NCBI GenBank assembly: GCA_028282925.1
Contig: JANQGV010000165.1
Coordinates: 1 to 59,359, forward strand
Direction: 5' to 3'
Source of the DNA: Thermodesulfobacteriota bacterium
GTDB taxonomy: Bacteria; Desulfobacterota; WTBG01; CAIYCZ01; CAIRTM01
Length of the DNA stretch: 59,359 bases
Shown one piece after another: positions 17,996 through 26,464 of this stretch. Both the position numbers and the translations under genes were made by a program. The notes under the pieces are model-generated. The model did not search any database, was not told the DNA's origin, and worked only from the letters and a program-made list of their open reading frames with translations. How positions within the stretch are numbered: position 1 is the first letter of the stretch; each line of letters begins with the position of its first letter.

Positions 17996-18283
17996 TTACT
18001 GTTTCTGGTTCTTTTTGAAGGCCTGCAGGCATTTTTTGCTGCAAAAATAGTGGGTTCCGCCGGAAATCTCCGCAGATACCGCTTCATGCCGGGGAATATA
18101 CACTTTACACACCGGGTCCTGTACCATTTCGCTTATTGCCTCGGGCTGCCTGTCCTGTCTCTCCCGCTGCGTAAATCTATATTCGGCAGATTGTGGAGAC
18201 ATAAACAGTTTTTTTATGATTTTTATGAAAAAAAACACAAGCAGCAGGAAAAAAACAATGCGAATCAGCAACGATACTATCAA
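17996..18283 (-). CDS. small membrane-anchored YHS/TRASH-type metal-binding protein
   Basis: A 95-residue protein with one N-terminal membrane helix (LLIRIVFFLLLVFFFIKII, about residues 4-23), a charged linker, and a C-terminal DPVCKVYIP ... HYFCSKKCLQAF segment. Three cysteines in this arrangement define the YHS/TRASH-like metal-binding fold (PP0621-like family). Its ATG overlaps the folK stop by four bases, so the two are translationally coupled. The exact role is unknown; metal sensing or delivery at the membrane is a guess. Confidence 0.75.
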   Translation of the reverse strand: MIVSLLIRIVFFLLLVFFFIKIIKKLFMSPQSAEYRFTQRERQDRQPEAISEMVQDPVCKVYIPRHEAVSAEISGGTHYFCSKKCLQAFKKNQKQ

Positions 18284-18786
18284 TAATCACTCCTCTTGAT
18301 TTTCAGCACTTTTTTATCATCATCAACCTGTTGCAGCAGGTGCCGGATCTGCTGCTTCAGAACCGGGTGAATCCAGTCGGGGGCGATTTCAGCCAGGGGC
18401 TCCAGGACAAAACGGCGCTGATGCAAAAACGGGTGCGGTACTGTTATGGATGCATTACCGACCACCGCATCGTTGAAAAACAGCACATCCAGGTCGATGG
18501 CCCGCGGCCCCCAGGTTTCCTGTTTTTTTTTGCCGATCATGGCTTCCACGTTCTGCAAAAAGGACAACGTGCCGTCAAGGCCCAAAGAAGTTTCAAGCCG
18601 TGCCGCGCAGTTCACAAACCACTGCTGGTCTTCATGCCCCCAGGGCTCTGTTTCATACAGCGACGATACCGCGATAACACGAACAGAATCCCCGTTGTTG
18701 CACAGATCGAGGGCATGCAAACAGTTTCCTTCCCGCTCACCGATATTCGACCCGATTCCGATAAAAACGGTGTTCACTTCAGACAT
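18280..18786 (-). CDS. folK: 2-amino-4-hydroxy-6-hydroxymethyldihydropteridine pyrophosphokinase
   Basis: FolK transfers pyrophosphate from ATP to 6-hydroxymethyl-7,8-dihydropterin in folate synthesis. The 168-residue length is usual. Signatures: FIGIGSNIGERE near residue 8, SSLYETEPWG near 41, and the family signature WGPRAIDLDVLFF near 92 with the metal-binding aspartates, then VPHPFLHQRRFVLEPL. It lies downstream of dapB and overlaps the YHS gene, forming a dapB-folK-YHS run. Confidence 0.95.
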   Translation of the reverse strand: MSEVNTVFIGIGSNIGEREGNCLHALDLCNNGDSVRVIAVSSLYETEPWGHEDQQWFVNCAARLETSLGLDGTLSFLQNVEAMIGKKKQETWGPRAIDLDVLFFNDAVVGNASITVPHPFLHQRRFVLEPLAEIAPDWIHPVLKQQIRHLLQQVDDDKKVLKIKRSDY

Positions 18787-18823
18787 TGCCGCACCCCTGC
18801 ATCGTTATGCGCAGGCGCATACC

Positions 18824-19639
18824 TCAGGACCGCAGCCCCAGAACATCCTGCATGTCATACAGGCCGTTGGGCTGCTGCTGCAACCACCGGGCGGCATACA
18901 GCGCCCCCTGCACAAAACAGTCGCGGCTGTGGGCCCGGTGCACCAGCTCCAGGCGTTCGCCCAGCCCGCCGAAAACAACCGTATGCTCACCGGCCACATC
19001 ACCCGCCCTGAGGGTCTGTATGCCGATATCCTCCGGCTTGCGCTCTCCGGTTACCCCCTTGCGCTCGTAGACCCCCACTTTCGAAAGGTCTCGTCCGTAT
19101 GAATCGGCCACAATCTCCGCCAGCCGCAGTGCCGTACCGCTGGGGGCATCTTTTTTGTAGCGATGGTGAATTTCAACTATCTCGGTATCATATCCCTCGT
19201 TTAAAAGGGCCGCCGCCTCCTGCACCAGCTTGAAAAGGGTGTTGACGCCTCTGCTCATATTCGGAGCACAGACACAGGGAAACGAGCTGCTGAGGCGCTC
19301 TATCTCCTGTAATTGTTCCTGGGAAAAGCCGGTCGTGCCGATTACGGCACGCTTCCCCTTACTGCCGGCAAAACGTATTGTCTCCATGGACACGTCCGGG
19401 AAAGTAAAGTCGATAATCACATCAAAATCACCGGGGATTTCTTCCAGGGACGCATGAATCACAATATCGTCATAGGGCAGGCCCACCGCCTCCTGCAGAT
19501 TCTTTCCGACGTGATCACTGTGGGCGCTTTCGGTGGCACCGGCAAGGCGATGTTCATCAGATTCCGCTATCAAACTGCATATGCGCTGCCCCATTCTGCC
19601 CGTTGCACCGACAACCACACAAGATACGCTTTTCTCCAT
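18824..19639 (-). CDS. dapB: 4-hydroxy-tetrahydrodipicolinate reductase
   Basis: DapB reduces the product of DapA to tetrahydrodipicolinate with NAD(P)H, in the lysine and meso-diaminopimelate pathway. The ATG at 19639 is chosen because AAGGG lies at correct spacing before it; the ATG at 19654 would place that site inside the gene. The 271-residue protein shows the Rossmann start VVVGATGRMGQRI, VIGTTGFS, the catalytic region EIHHRYKKDAPSGTA and the closing GALYAARWL helix. No frame damage is seen. Confidence 0.95.
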   Translation of the reverse strand: MEKSVSCVVVGATGRMGQRICSLIAESDEHRLAGATESAHSDHVGKNLQEAVGLPYDDIVIHASLEEIPGDFDVIIDFTFPDVSMETIRFAGSKGKRAVIGTTGFSQEQLQEIERLSSSFPCVCAPNMSRGVNTLFKLVQEAAALLNEGYDTEIVEIHHRYKKDAPSGTALRLAEIVADSYGRDLSKVGVYERKGVTGERKPEDIGIQTLRAGDVAGEHTVVFGGLGERLELVHRAHSRDCFVQGALYAARWLQQQPNGLYDMQDVLGLRS

Positions 19640-19877
19640 TGCACAACCCTTCATGTAAGAATTATCTTTTCCAGATTACATACGATATTTTACTTTACTT
19701 CACAAAAAAAATCTGCATAAATTATTGAGCAATAAAAATACATATAAAGGCATTGATTTATACGGCATACACCGGAAAAAATCCGGATGTACGCCCATAA
19801 TCAAGACAAACTATGGTTATATATCTTCATTTTCATATGATGTCAACATCCCTGCACAGGGTACAATCCAGGTTGTA

Positions 19878-20327
19878 ATGCGTGCCGTCATTCAAAGAGT
19901 AAAAAACGCTTCAGTCACTGTAAGCGGCGAACAGGTCGGCGCCGTTCAAAAAGGAGTATTGGTCCTGCTGGGCGTATGCGATTCGGATACGATTGAAGAC
20001 GTAGAGTATATAGCAGCGAAAACTGCTCATTTACGAATATTCCCGGACGAGAACGATAAAATGAACCTGAGTTTACTGGACATTCGGGGAGAGGCGCTGG
20101 TTGTATCTCAATTTACCCTGTTCGGCGACTGCCGCAAAGGGCGGCGCCCGTCGTTTTCCGGTGCAGCCCGGCCCGAACATGCAGAAAAGCTGTATCAAAA
20201 GGTCATTTCCCAATTACAACATCACGGCATTACCGTCGCCTCCGGGGTGTTTCAAGCCATGATGGACGTTTCCCTGGTTAATGACGGCCCGGTTACCCTG
20301 CTTCTTGACAGTAAAAGACTCTTGTAA
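19878..20327 (+). CDS. dtd: D-aminoacyl-tRNA deacylase
   Basis: Dtd hydrolyses D-aminoacyl-tRNAs and so keeps D-amino acids (and glycine on tRNA-Ala) out of protein. The start is set at ATG 19878 ([13 protein letters not shown]), giving the standard 149 residues; the open upstream extension has no homology. Key motifs are visible: [18 protein letters not shown] with the active-site SQxxL, and the cross-subunit Gly-cis-Pro motif in [11 protein letters not shown] near the C-terminus. It is transcribed away from dapB. Confidence 0.93.
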   Translation: MRAVIQRVKNASVTVSGEQVGAVQKGVLVLLGVCDSDTIEDVEYIAAKTAHLRIFPDENDKMNLSLLDIRGEALVVSQFTLFGDCRKGRRPSFSGAARPEHAEKLYQKVISQLQHHGITVASGVFQAMMDVSLVNDGPVTLLLDSKRLL

Positions 20328-20367
20328 TCATCTCTTTTAACAGTACGCATATAAAGGACATTCCATT

Positions 20368-20730
20368 ATGAAAATCAATGATCGTGGTGAATCAAAACTG
20401 GGGTGTGCCGTTCTGATTATCCTTTTTGTTTTCGGTATATGGGTCGGCCTGAAATGGGGCTATGCCCAGTGGGACTATGAATCCATGCGCCAGGAAGTCT
20501 CGGAAACAGCTCAATACTGGTACGATAAAAACGCTAAAACTAGCAAGCCTATTATCGATGAAATATTCCGTCGGGCCGACAAAATAGGTTTGGAATTATT
20601 TGAAGATGATGTTGAAGTGGTTCTGAAAGAAAACGGCCTTATCATAGACGTGTGGTGGTCGACACCCATAGAGCTACCGGGTTATACCCATATTATCGAC
20701 TATCATGTCCACAAAGCCCGCTTCCACTAG
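20368..20730 (+). CDS. small single-pass membrane protein of unknown function
   Basis: A 120-residue protein with one membrane helix (LGCAVLIILFVFGIWVGLKWGY, about residues 11-32) and an external or periplasmic alpha/beta tail. The layout is similar to small DUF4845-like proteins, but I cannot confirm that family. AAAGGACATTCC precedes the start. Its stop TAG is also the first three bases of the dispersed palindromic repeat starting at 20730, so the C-terminus may have been set by the insertion. It follows dtd on the same strand. Confidence 0.6.
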   Translation: MKINDRGESKLGCAVLIILFVFGIWVGLKWGYAQWDYESMRQEVSETAQYWYDKNAKTSKPIIDEIFRRADKIGLELFEDDVEVVLKENGLIIDVWWSTPIELPGYTHIIDYHVHKARFH

Positions 20731-20872
20731 GAGGCTGTCGGAGAACGTCCATCTATCTCGATCATATCGGGATTGCGCTCATCCTTCGTCACGGCAACGT
20801 ACCGGCAGGCAAGTACGTCTCGTTCCTCTGAATTTCGCGCGCCTTGTATCTGGGCCTTCTCCAACAGCCTCC
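20730..20872. repeat. complete 143-bp palindromic repeat element
   Basis: The ends GGAGGCTGTCGGAGAA and TTCTCCAACAGCCTCC are inverted repeats, matching at 15 of 16 positions. The interior has a GTACC ... GTAC core and can fold as one long imperfect hairpin. Related copies lie at 16500-16578, 20884-20900, 21085-21136 and 52241-52365. Confidence 0.8.
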
Positions 20873-20883
20873 CGTTATCGGGT

Positions 20884-20900
20884 ATTCCGACAGTCTCCTA
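20884..20900. repeat. short fragment of the palindromic repeat end
   Basis: CCGACAGTCTCCTA is the reverse complement of the TAGGAGRCTGTCGG family end, 12 bp after the complete copy. It is too short to be a full element. Confidence 0.5.
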
Positions 20901-20929
20901 AAGCATTTCACTTTTTTCTGTAGCCCTTA

Positions 20930-21038
20930 ATAATCGTAAAGGTTGGTGCGGTGAGAGCTATGGATTAAACCTAAGTGCTCCCCTTTGCTGCGAGCACTTA
21001 GCCGTCGGCAATCAAACCGTAGCAACCTTTGCGATTAT
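20930..21038. ncRNA. nested-hairpin element, candidate structured RNA
   Basis: A 16-position outer stem (20930-20945 with 21023-21038, one mismatch) encloses large internal loops and a 10-bp perfect inner hairpin (20971-20980 with 20992-21001, 11-nt loop). It lies in a 400-bp gene-free stretch between two pieces of the palindromic repeat. It is not SRP RNA, tmRNA or a riboswitch I recognise. The overall shape (closing stem, bubble, terminal hairpin) recalls 6S RNA, but the length and sequence do not fit. It may equally be a mobile palindrome. The strand is unknown. Confidence 0.35.
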
Positions 21039-21084
21039 CCTCTGTGGCTATACTATTGTGGGAATTGCTCTAAAGGAGGCAAGC

Positions 21085-21136
21085 TCTGAGTGTACCGGCA
21101 GGTCGCAGTAGATGAACCTTCTCCGGCAGCCTCCTA
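21085..21136. repeat. partial copy of the palindromic repeat at the polyprenyl synthase stop
   Basis: Read on the minus strand, the stop TAG of the downstream-facing gene is followed directly by GAGGCTGCCGGAGAAGG and TTCATCTA. This matches the family end seen at 20730, and CTGCCGGTAC matches part of the core. No opposite end is present. Confidence 0.6.
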
Positions 21137-22111
21137 TGTTTTTCGTGTGACAACATACTCCGCCAGATCTATCAACGGTTGTTTTTGCGAGCTTTCATCA
21201 AAAGCATCAAGGGCTTTAACGGCATCGGCGGCATATTTTTTCGCCTGGTCCACCGCATACTCGCTGCCCTGGTACTTTTCCACCAGTTCGATGACACGGG
21301 ACAAATCCTGTTCGCTGATGGTATCGGTGGTGAAAAACCGTGATAAATAGTCCCGGTCTTCGGAACTGCTGCGATTCAGTGCCGCTATAAACGGTAAGGT
21401 GACGCTGCCTTCCTGCAGGTCCTTGCCGATGGTCTTCCCGAACTCTTTTTCGGAGGCCGTATAATCCAGGACATCATCCATAATCTGAAAAGCGATCCCC
21501 AGGTTAAAGCCGTAGTCTTCCAGGGCCTGTTCCTGTCGTTCAGACACCTTGCTGAGCATTCCGCCGGACTTTGTACAGGCGGCAATCAGGCTGGCGGTCT
21601 TGTTCTGTACGATATAATAATAGTCTTCTTCAGACAGCATTGGGTCGCCGGTTTTCGCCACCTGGTAGATCTCCGCTTCGGTAAGGCAGGAACAGGTTCG
21701 GGCAATCACTTCCATAATGCGCACATCGCCCACGGAGATGGCCAACGAGAACGCCTTGGAAAAGAAGAAATCCCCGGCCAGTATTGTAGACTGGTTTCCC
21801 CACAGGAGATTGACCGACGAGTTGCCTCTGCGCATTTCGGCATGGTCTATAACATCATCATGCAACAGAGTCGCGGTATGGATAAACTCAAGCGCGCAAG
21901 CCAACGCAATATGTTTATTGCCGGAATAGCGGCAAAAACGTGCAGCCAGAATCAAAATAAGAGGTCGAAAACGTTTTCCCCCGCTATCCAGGATATACGC
22001 ACACACATCGCCGAGTGGATCAATCTCGCTTGCAGCACTGGCGCGCAGGCTTTCTTCCACCCTGGACATGTCGTCACGAACACTCTCTATCAGATGATCT
22101 ATCGCCTTCAA
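21134..22111 (-). CDS. trans-polyprenyl diphosphate synthase (octaprenyl type)
   Basis: A 325-residue all-helical isoprenyl synthase that extends allylic diphosphates with IPP, making the side chain of a quinone. Both aspartate-rich motifs are visible: FARM in LLHDDVIDHAEMRRG near residue 85 and SARM in FQIMDDVLDYTASE near residue 212, plus GGKRFRP near residue 44. The size and lack of bulky residues before the first motif fit a medium-chain (IspB-like) enzyme; chain length cannot be read with certainty. The stop TAG abuts a dispersed repeat. Confidence 0.9.
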   Translation of the reverse strand: MKAIDHLIESVRDDMSRVEESLRASAASEIDPLGDVCAYILDSGGKRFRPLILILAARFCRYSGNKHIALACALEFIHTATLLHDDVIDHAEMRRGNSSVNLLWGNQSTILAGDFFFSKAFSLAISVGDVRIMEVIARTCSCLTEAEIYQVAKTGDPMLSEEDYYYIVQNKTASLIAACTKSGGMLSKVSERQEQALEDYGFNLGIAFQIMDDVLDYTASEKEFGKTIGKDLQEGSVTLPFIAALNRSSSEDRDYLSRFFTTDTISEQDLSRVIELVEKYQGSEYAVDQAKKYAADAVKALDAFDESSQKQPLIDLAEYVVTRKT

Positions 22112-22121
22112 TTACTCTCTC

Positions 22122-22925
22122 CTACCGGACCCGGGCAAGGGTAATCACATCCACCTGCTTTGCCTTGTTGAGCTTCAACACCCGGGCACATTCATTTACC
22201 GTTGATCCGCTGGTCAAGACATCGTCAACCAGAAGTATGCGTTTTCCGTCCAGGGGCCTGCCGCAATAGCTGAACGCCCCGCGAACATTTTTCCGGCGTT
22301 CTTTTTTTACAAGTACCGTTTGAGGCTGCGTCCGCCGGTTTCTGCGCAACAGTTCTCTCCAGACCGGCACATCCCACTGCCCGGCAAGACGTTCCGCAAG
22401 CATCAGCGCCTGGTTATATCCCCGGTCTCGCAATCGTTGCGGATGAAGCGGAACCGGAATAATAACATCATAGCTCTTTACGGGCAGCATATGTGCCCCC
22501 CGTTCAGCCAGCACCTGTGCCAGGGGCTTTGCAAGAGCGGTCTTGTGCCGGTACTTGAAATCGTGAATTGCCGTGCGCAACAGGCCCTCATAGGCCCCGG
22601 CAGCCCGGGCACAATCAAAATGCGGGGGGTTGGTTGTGCATGTCCCGCACCTGTGGTGTGCGCCCTCCGGTGATTCAAACCACATACCGCATGTCACACA
22701 CAGCGGACCGTCACCGGCGCAAACGGCATCCAGACAGTTGCCGCACAGATAGCCGTCATTATACGAAAAAATAAACTCACCACACAACAGGCATTGTGGC
22801 GGAAAAAGAAAATCGACCGCAGCATACAGATACCTCAGTATACCATACCGCAAAACACCCTCAACCTGCCACGGATTCCTGGAAAGGAATCCGTGGACAT
22901 TCGGTCCACAGGTTTTCAAGGTCAT
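22122..22925 (-). CDS. comF: ComF-family double zinc ribbon phosphoribosyltransferase
   Basis: A 267-residue ComF-like protein. The N-terminal zinc-ribbon cysteines are CLLC ... CGNC and CVTC ... CGTC (about residues 45-100), followed by a type I phosphoribosyltransferase domain with ILLVDDVLTSGSTVNE near residue 233. ComF proteins are needed for DNA uptake in competent bacteria, but the reaction is not established. As drawn it overlaps rsfS by 65 bases. A TTG start at 22853, behind GAGGG, would remove the overlap and fits the family length better. It sits just upstream of the polyprenyl synthase gene. Confidence 0.85.
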   Translation of the reverse strand: MTLKTCGPNVHGFLSRNPWQVEGVLRYGILRYLYAAVDFLFPPQCLLCGEFIFSYNDGYLCGNCLDAVCAGDGPLCVTCGMWFESPEGAHHRCGTCTTNPPHFDCARAAGAYEGLLRTAIHDFKYRHKTALAKPLAQVLAERGAHMLPVKSYDVIIPVPLHPQRLRDRGYNQALMLAERLAGQWDVPVWRELLRRNRRTQPQTVLVKKERRKNVRGAFSYCGRPLDGKRILLVDDVLTSGSTVNECARVLKLNKAKQVDVITLARVR

Positions 22926-23220
22926 AAAAGGCCCGCACGCTGTCTTGGAAAATATGTATTATAACATCGTCAAAATCAAGCAAAACCCAGGTAGACTCCC
23001 GCAGACCTTCTGTGCCGAGCGCCTGAATACCCTCATCAGCTTTCAAGCTCTTTTCGATATGATGTGCTATTGCCTGCACCTGCCGGTCGGATGCGGCACT
23101 GCAGATAATAAAATAGTCTGCCAGAGCCGATATTTCTTTCAACTCCAGTACAACAATATTTTCGGCTTTTTTATCATCAGCCAGCCTGGCACACATACGC
23201 GCCTTGTCCAGCGACTCCAA
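22861..23220 (-). CDS. rsfS: ribosomal silencing factor RsfS
   Basis: RsfS binds L14 of the large ribosomal subunit and blocks subunit joining in starving cells. The 119-residue protein has the family core KAENIVVLELKEISALADYFIICSA and the segment WVLLDFDDVIIHIFQDSVRAFYDLENLW. An AAGGAGGATT site precedes the start. It follows nadD on the same strand, the usual proB-nadD-rsfS order. Confidence 0.95.
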   Translation of the reverse strand: MESLDKARMCARLADDKKAENIVVLELKEISALADYFIICSAASDRQVQAIAHHIEKSLKADEGIQALGTEGLRESTWVLLDFDDVIIHIFQDSVRAFYDLENLWTECPRIPFQESVAG

Positions 23221-23318
23221 TAAATCCTCCTTATAGCATAGTTATGATATAACACGGACTGTTCCGCCACCACGGAACATATCCTTCAGTCTCCGACATA
23301 CGGTTTCCCGCCGTTTTA

Positions 23319-23984
23319 TCAGAGATACAGACCCTGCTCCTTAATATACGCCTCAACCGCATGGTGAACAAGGTATTTTATACTTTTGCCTTCATGTATC
23401 CTGTTGCGAATATCGGTTGAGGATATATCAAGCAGCGTAATCGTGCAAAACCCGACCGTTGAGCCGGAGGTATGCCTGTACAGACCCTCTTCACCGGCAG
23501 GCGTAAAATCACCGGCAATATCCTGGGGGATGCACTCGTCTGCGCCCTGCTCACCGTGACCGGGGCGGTTCATGACGATGAAATGACATGACTGAAAAAA
23601 AAGCGGGTACTCTTTCCAGGTATGTATTTCCTTGAATGCATCAATCCCCATAATAAAAAAAAGCTCGGCACTGTTTTTATACACATCGTTAAAACAGGAA
23701 ATTGTATCAATTGAGTAGGAGCTGCCCCGGCGGGCAAGCTCCACGTCGGAAACATCAAATAACGGGTTATCGGCAATGGCAAGCTGCACCATTGCATAAC
23801 GATGTTCAGCCGGTATGCACGGCGCCTTTTTATGCGGCGGCAAAAACGCGGGTATAAAAACAATTTTTGAAAGAGCATACTTTTCACGGATCTCTTCGGC
23901 AACCCGTACATGTCCCATATGTACCGGGTTGAAGGTGCCCCCGAAAAGTCCGATTTTCATCTGCGTGTCGGTTATGGTATCCAA
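23319..23984 (-). CDS. nadD: nicotinate-nucleotide adenylyltransferase
   Basis: NadD adenylates nicotinate mononucleotide in NAD synthesis. The (T/H)xGH nucleotidyltransferase motif appears as FGGTFNPVHMGH, and the C-terminal ISSTDIRNRIHEG (family ISST.IR) is intact. The start is uncertain: the drawn frame begins at a TTG at 23984 behind AGGG, while ATG 23960 (MKIGLFGG) matches the usual N-terminus but lacks a clear ribosome site. The length of about 213-221 residues is normal. Confidence 0.93.
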   Translation of the reverse strand: MDTITDTQMKIGLFGGTFNPVHMGHVRVAEEIREKYALSKIVFIPAFLPPHKKAPCIPAEHRYAMVQLAIADNPLFDVSDVELARRGSSYSIDTISCFNDVYKNSAELFFIMGIDAFKEIHTWKEYPLFFQSCHFIVMNRPGHGEQGADECIPQDIAGDFTPAGEEGLYRHTSGSTVGFCTITLLDISSTDIRNRIHEGKSIKYLVHHAVEAYIKEQGLYL

Positions 23985-24065
23985 TCCCTACTCTCTTCGA
24001 AAACAGGCCCGGCATACGACGAGCGGAATGAGCAGGCAACACTCGTCCTCAACACGGAATCCGCT

Positions 24066-25211
24066 TTACCCTTCCCTGAGAATCACCAGGTCATCCCGGT
24101 GGATAACTTCCGGGTTACGGCACACTCCCAGAATGCCCTGAATATCCGCGGTGTTAAGGCCCTTGATCTTGTCTATGTCCGCCGAACTGTAGGCCGACAG
24201 CCCTCTGGCAAACTCGGAACCGTGCCGGTCGCAGCAGCTCACCGCCTCTCCGGCATCAAAATCACCCTGCGCCCCGGTAATACCGCTCGGCAGCAAACTG
24301 CGATCATGCTCAACAATGGCCCTCAATGCACCGTCATCTACCTGGATGACCCCCTGGGGTTTCAGGGTATAGGCAATCCAGTGCTTTCGGCTGGCAAGCT
24401 TGTTCTTCTCGGGCAGGATTAATGTACCGACCTCTTCGCCTGCAAGAACACGTGCCAGATTACCGGGAGTTTTACCGTTTGCAATAATGGTCGGCACCCC
24501 GAACCGGGCCGCGGTTTTGGCGGCGGTTATTTTTGTCGCCATCCCACCCCGGGATATTTTGCTTTTCGTGCCGAGTGCCAGTTGTTCTATGTCACTGTCG
24601 ACGTTTTCAATCAGCGAAATAAGCCGCGCATCTTTAAACCGGCGCGGGTCTTTATCAAAGCACCCGTCGATATCCGTCAAAATGATAAGCAGATCCGCCT
24701 GCGCAAGGTTTGTAACCATGGATGATAACGAATCATTGTCGCCGAATTTGATTTCTTCAACAACAGTGGTATCGTTTTCATTGATGATGGGCACAGCCTG
24801 GTACTCAAGCAGACTGTGCAGGGTATGGCGTGCATTTAAAAAGCGCTGCCGGTCTCTGAGGTCGCCATGGGTCAACAAAATCTGGGCGACATGGATGTCG
24901 AATTTTCCGAACATCCGCTCATAGAGCCCCATAAGACCGATCTGACCGACGGCCGCCGCCGCCTGCTCCTGGGCGATAAGACGGGGCCGCTCTCTCAGGC
25001 CCAAACGCCCCATACCCGCGGCAATAGCGCCGGAACTGACAAGCACAAACTCCCTGCCCCGTGCGCGCACGTCGGCAATGGTCTCGATAACATCGGAAAA
25101 CACCTTCCGGTCAAGTTTCCAGGAAGGTGTTGTCAACACATAGCTGCCAAGCTTCAGAACAACACGTTGTACTTTTGTAATGATGTCTTTTCTGATAGTG
25201 TTGGCTGCCAC
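24066..25211 (-). CDS. proB: glutamate 5-kinase
   Basis: ProB phosphorylates glutamate, the first step of proline synthesis. The 381-residue protein has the amino-acid kinase domain (VVLKLGSYVLT, FVLVSSGAIAAGMGRLG, INENDTTVVEEIKFGDNDSLS, LTDIDGCFDKDPR) followed by a C-terminal PUA domain from about residue 285 (GVIQVDDGALRAI), the standard architecture. No proA is adjacent. In many deltaproteobacteria an obg gene precedes proB; here rpmA does so directly. Confidence 0.95.
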   Translation of the reverse strand: MAANTIRKDIITKVQRVVLKLGSYVLTTPSWKLDRKVFSDVIETIADVRARGREFVLVSSGAIAAGMGRLGLRERPRLIAQEQAAAAVGQIGLMGLYERMFGKFDIHVAQILLTHGDLRDRQRFLNARHTLHSLLEYQAVPIINENDTTVVEEIKFGDNDSLSSMVTNLAQADLLIILTDIDGCFDKDPRRFKDARLISLIENVDSDIEQLALGTKSKISRGGMATKITAAKTAARFGVPTIIANGKTPGNLARVLAGEEVGTLILPEKNKLASRKHWIAYTLKPQGVIQVDDGALRAIVEHDRSLLPSGITGAQGDFDAGEAVSCCDRHGSEFARGLSAYSSADIDKIKGLNTADIQGILGVCRNPEVIHRDDLVILREG

Positions 25212-25225
25212 AGCAGGTGTTCTCT

Positions 25226-25489
25226 CTATGCCGCGGTAAGAGGAACGATACTGACTTTCTTTCTCTCTTTGCCGAGCCGCTCATATTTGACCACACCGTC
25301 AATCTTGGCAAAAAGGGTAAAATCCCTGCCCATGCCGACATTGGTACCGGGATGAATCCTGGTACCGAGTTGCCGCACAAGTATGTTTCCCGCTTTAACA
25401 ACCTGACCGCCGTAACGCTTTACACCGCGCCGCTGACCGGCACTGTCGCGTCCGTTTCTCGAACTACCACCAGCTTTCTTATGAGCCAT
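25226..25489 (-). CDS. rpmA: 50S ribosomal protein L27
   Basis: The 87-residue L27 starts [16 protein letters not shown] and includes the family signature [15 protein letters not shown]. There is no N-terminal leader that would need Prp cleavage. AGGAGGTAGAAAC precedes the start. Its usual partners rplU (upstream) and obgE (downstream) are both missing from this locus. Confidence 0.97.
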   Translation of the reverse strand: MAHKKAGGSSRNGRDSAGQRRGVKRYGGQVVKAGNILVRQLGTRIHPGTNVGMGRDFTLFAKIDGVVKYERLGKERKKVSIVPLTAA

Positions 25490-25519
25490 TGTTTCTACCT
25501 CCTGAATTGAAGCTATACA

Positions 25520-26464
25520 TTACTTTTTGTATTTTTTCAGATATTTAAAGAATTCGCTCTCAGTACTCAACAGCACCCGCGTATCATCGTTGAGAGACTT
25601 CTTGTAAATTTCCAGGGTATTGACGAAAGAATAGAATTCGGGGTCTTTATTATAAGCATCGGCATAAATTCTGGTTGCCTCCCCGTCTGCTTTACCTTTT
25701 ATCTCTTCAGCCTTCCGGTAGGCCTCGGATTTGATTTTCCGCAGCTCTTTCTGCCGGTCACCCTCGATCTTCTTGCTTTCGCCCTTGCCTTCGGAACGGA
25801 ATTTTTCAGAGATCTGCTTGCGCTCGGCAATCATGCGCTCGTACACTTTTTTACGGACCTCTTCAACATAGTTAACGCGCTTGATCCGGAAATCGATAAT
25901 CTCAATACCGAATTTTTCAAGCTTCGGCTTGGCCTGTTCCAGTATCCCCTTGGTCATTTGCTCGCGACCGAGTTCAATCTCTATTTTCTCGTCGACCTTG
26001 TCCGGCAACCCGACGATGGTCACCTTTTCGGCTTTCATAAGGCGGTTTGAACTGCGTACGACCTCAATGAGATTATTGGAGGTGATAAAATTGTAGGTTG
26101 CCGCATCCAGGATATCATCCAGCTTTTTCTGCGCCGCACCCTCATGAATGACCGCCTTGTAGAACATCAGGGGGTCTTTAATGCGCCAGCGGGCAAAGGT
26201 ATCCACCGTAATAAAGGTTTTGTCCTTGGTTGGAATCTGACCGGCCTCACCGTCCCATTCCAGTAAAATTTTATCAAACTCATTGGCTTTCTGGATAAAA
26301 GGCACTTTTACATGCAGCCCTGGGTCGGTAATCGCTCCACCCACGGGCTTTCCGAACTGTGTAATAATAACCTGCTTGGTCTCATCAATTGTATAAAAAG
26401 GCTGTCCGACAATGATAATAAAACCGATGGCGATAACGGTCAGAATAGAGACTTTTTGTATCAT
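25520..26464 (-). CDS. hflC: HflC, membrane protease modulator
   Basis: A 314-residue SPFH/prohibitin protein that pairs with HflK to form a membrane cage around FtsH. One N-terminal membrane helix (ILTVIAIGFIIIVGQPFY, about residues 7-24) is followed by the SPFH domain (VDTFARWRIKDP) and a long charged coiled coil (EKFRSEGKGESKKIEGDRQK). The ATG overlaps the hflK stop by four bases, so the genes are coupled. Confidence 0.93.
   Translation of the reverse strand: MIQKVSILTVIAIGFIIIVGQPFYTIDETKQVIITQFGKPVGGAITDPGLHVKVPFIQKANEFDKILLEWDGEAGQIPTKDKTFITVDTFARWRIKDPLMFYKAVIHEGAAQKKLDDILDAATYNFITSNNLIEVVRSSNRLMKAEKVTIVGLPDKVDEKIEIELGREQMTKGILEQAKPKLEKFGIEIIDFRIKRVNYVEEVRKKVYERMIAERKQISEKFRSEGKGESKKIEGDRQKELRKIKSEAYRKAEEIKGKADGEATRIYADAYNKDPEFYSFVNTLEIYKKSLNDDTRVLLSTESEFFKYLKKYKK

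Noticed and set aside
20930-21038. Identification of the nested hairpin as 6S RNA
   Set aside because: The shape is suggestive, but at 109 nt it is well short of the usual 180-200 nt, and I see none of the conserved 6S sequence around the bubble.
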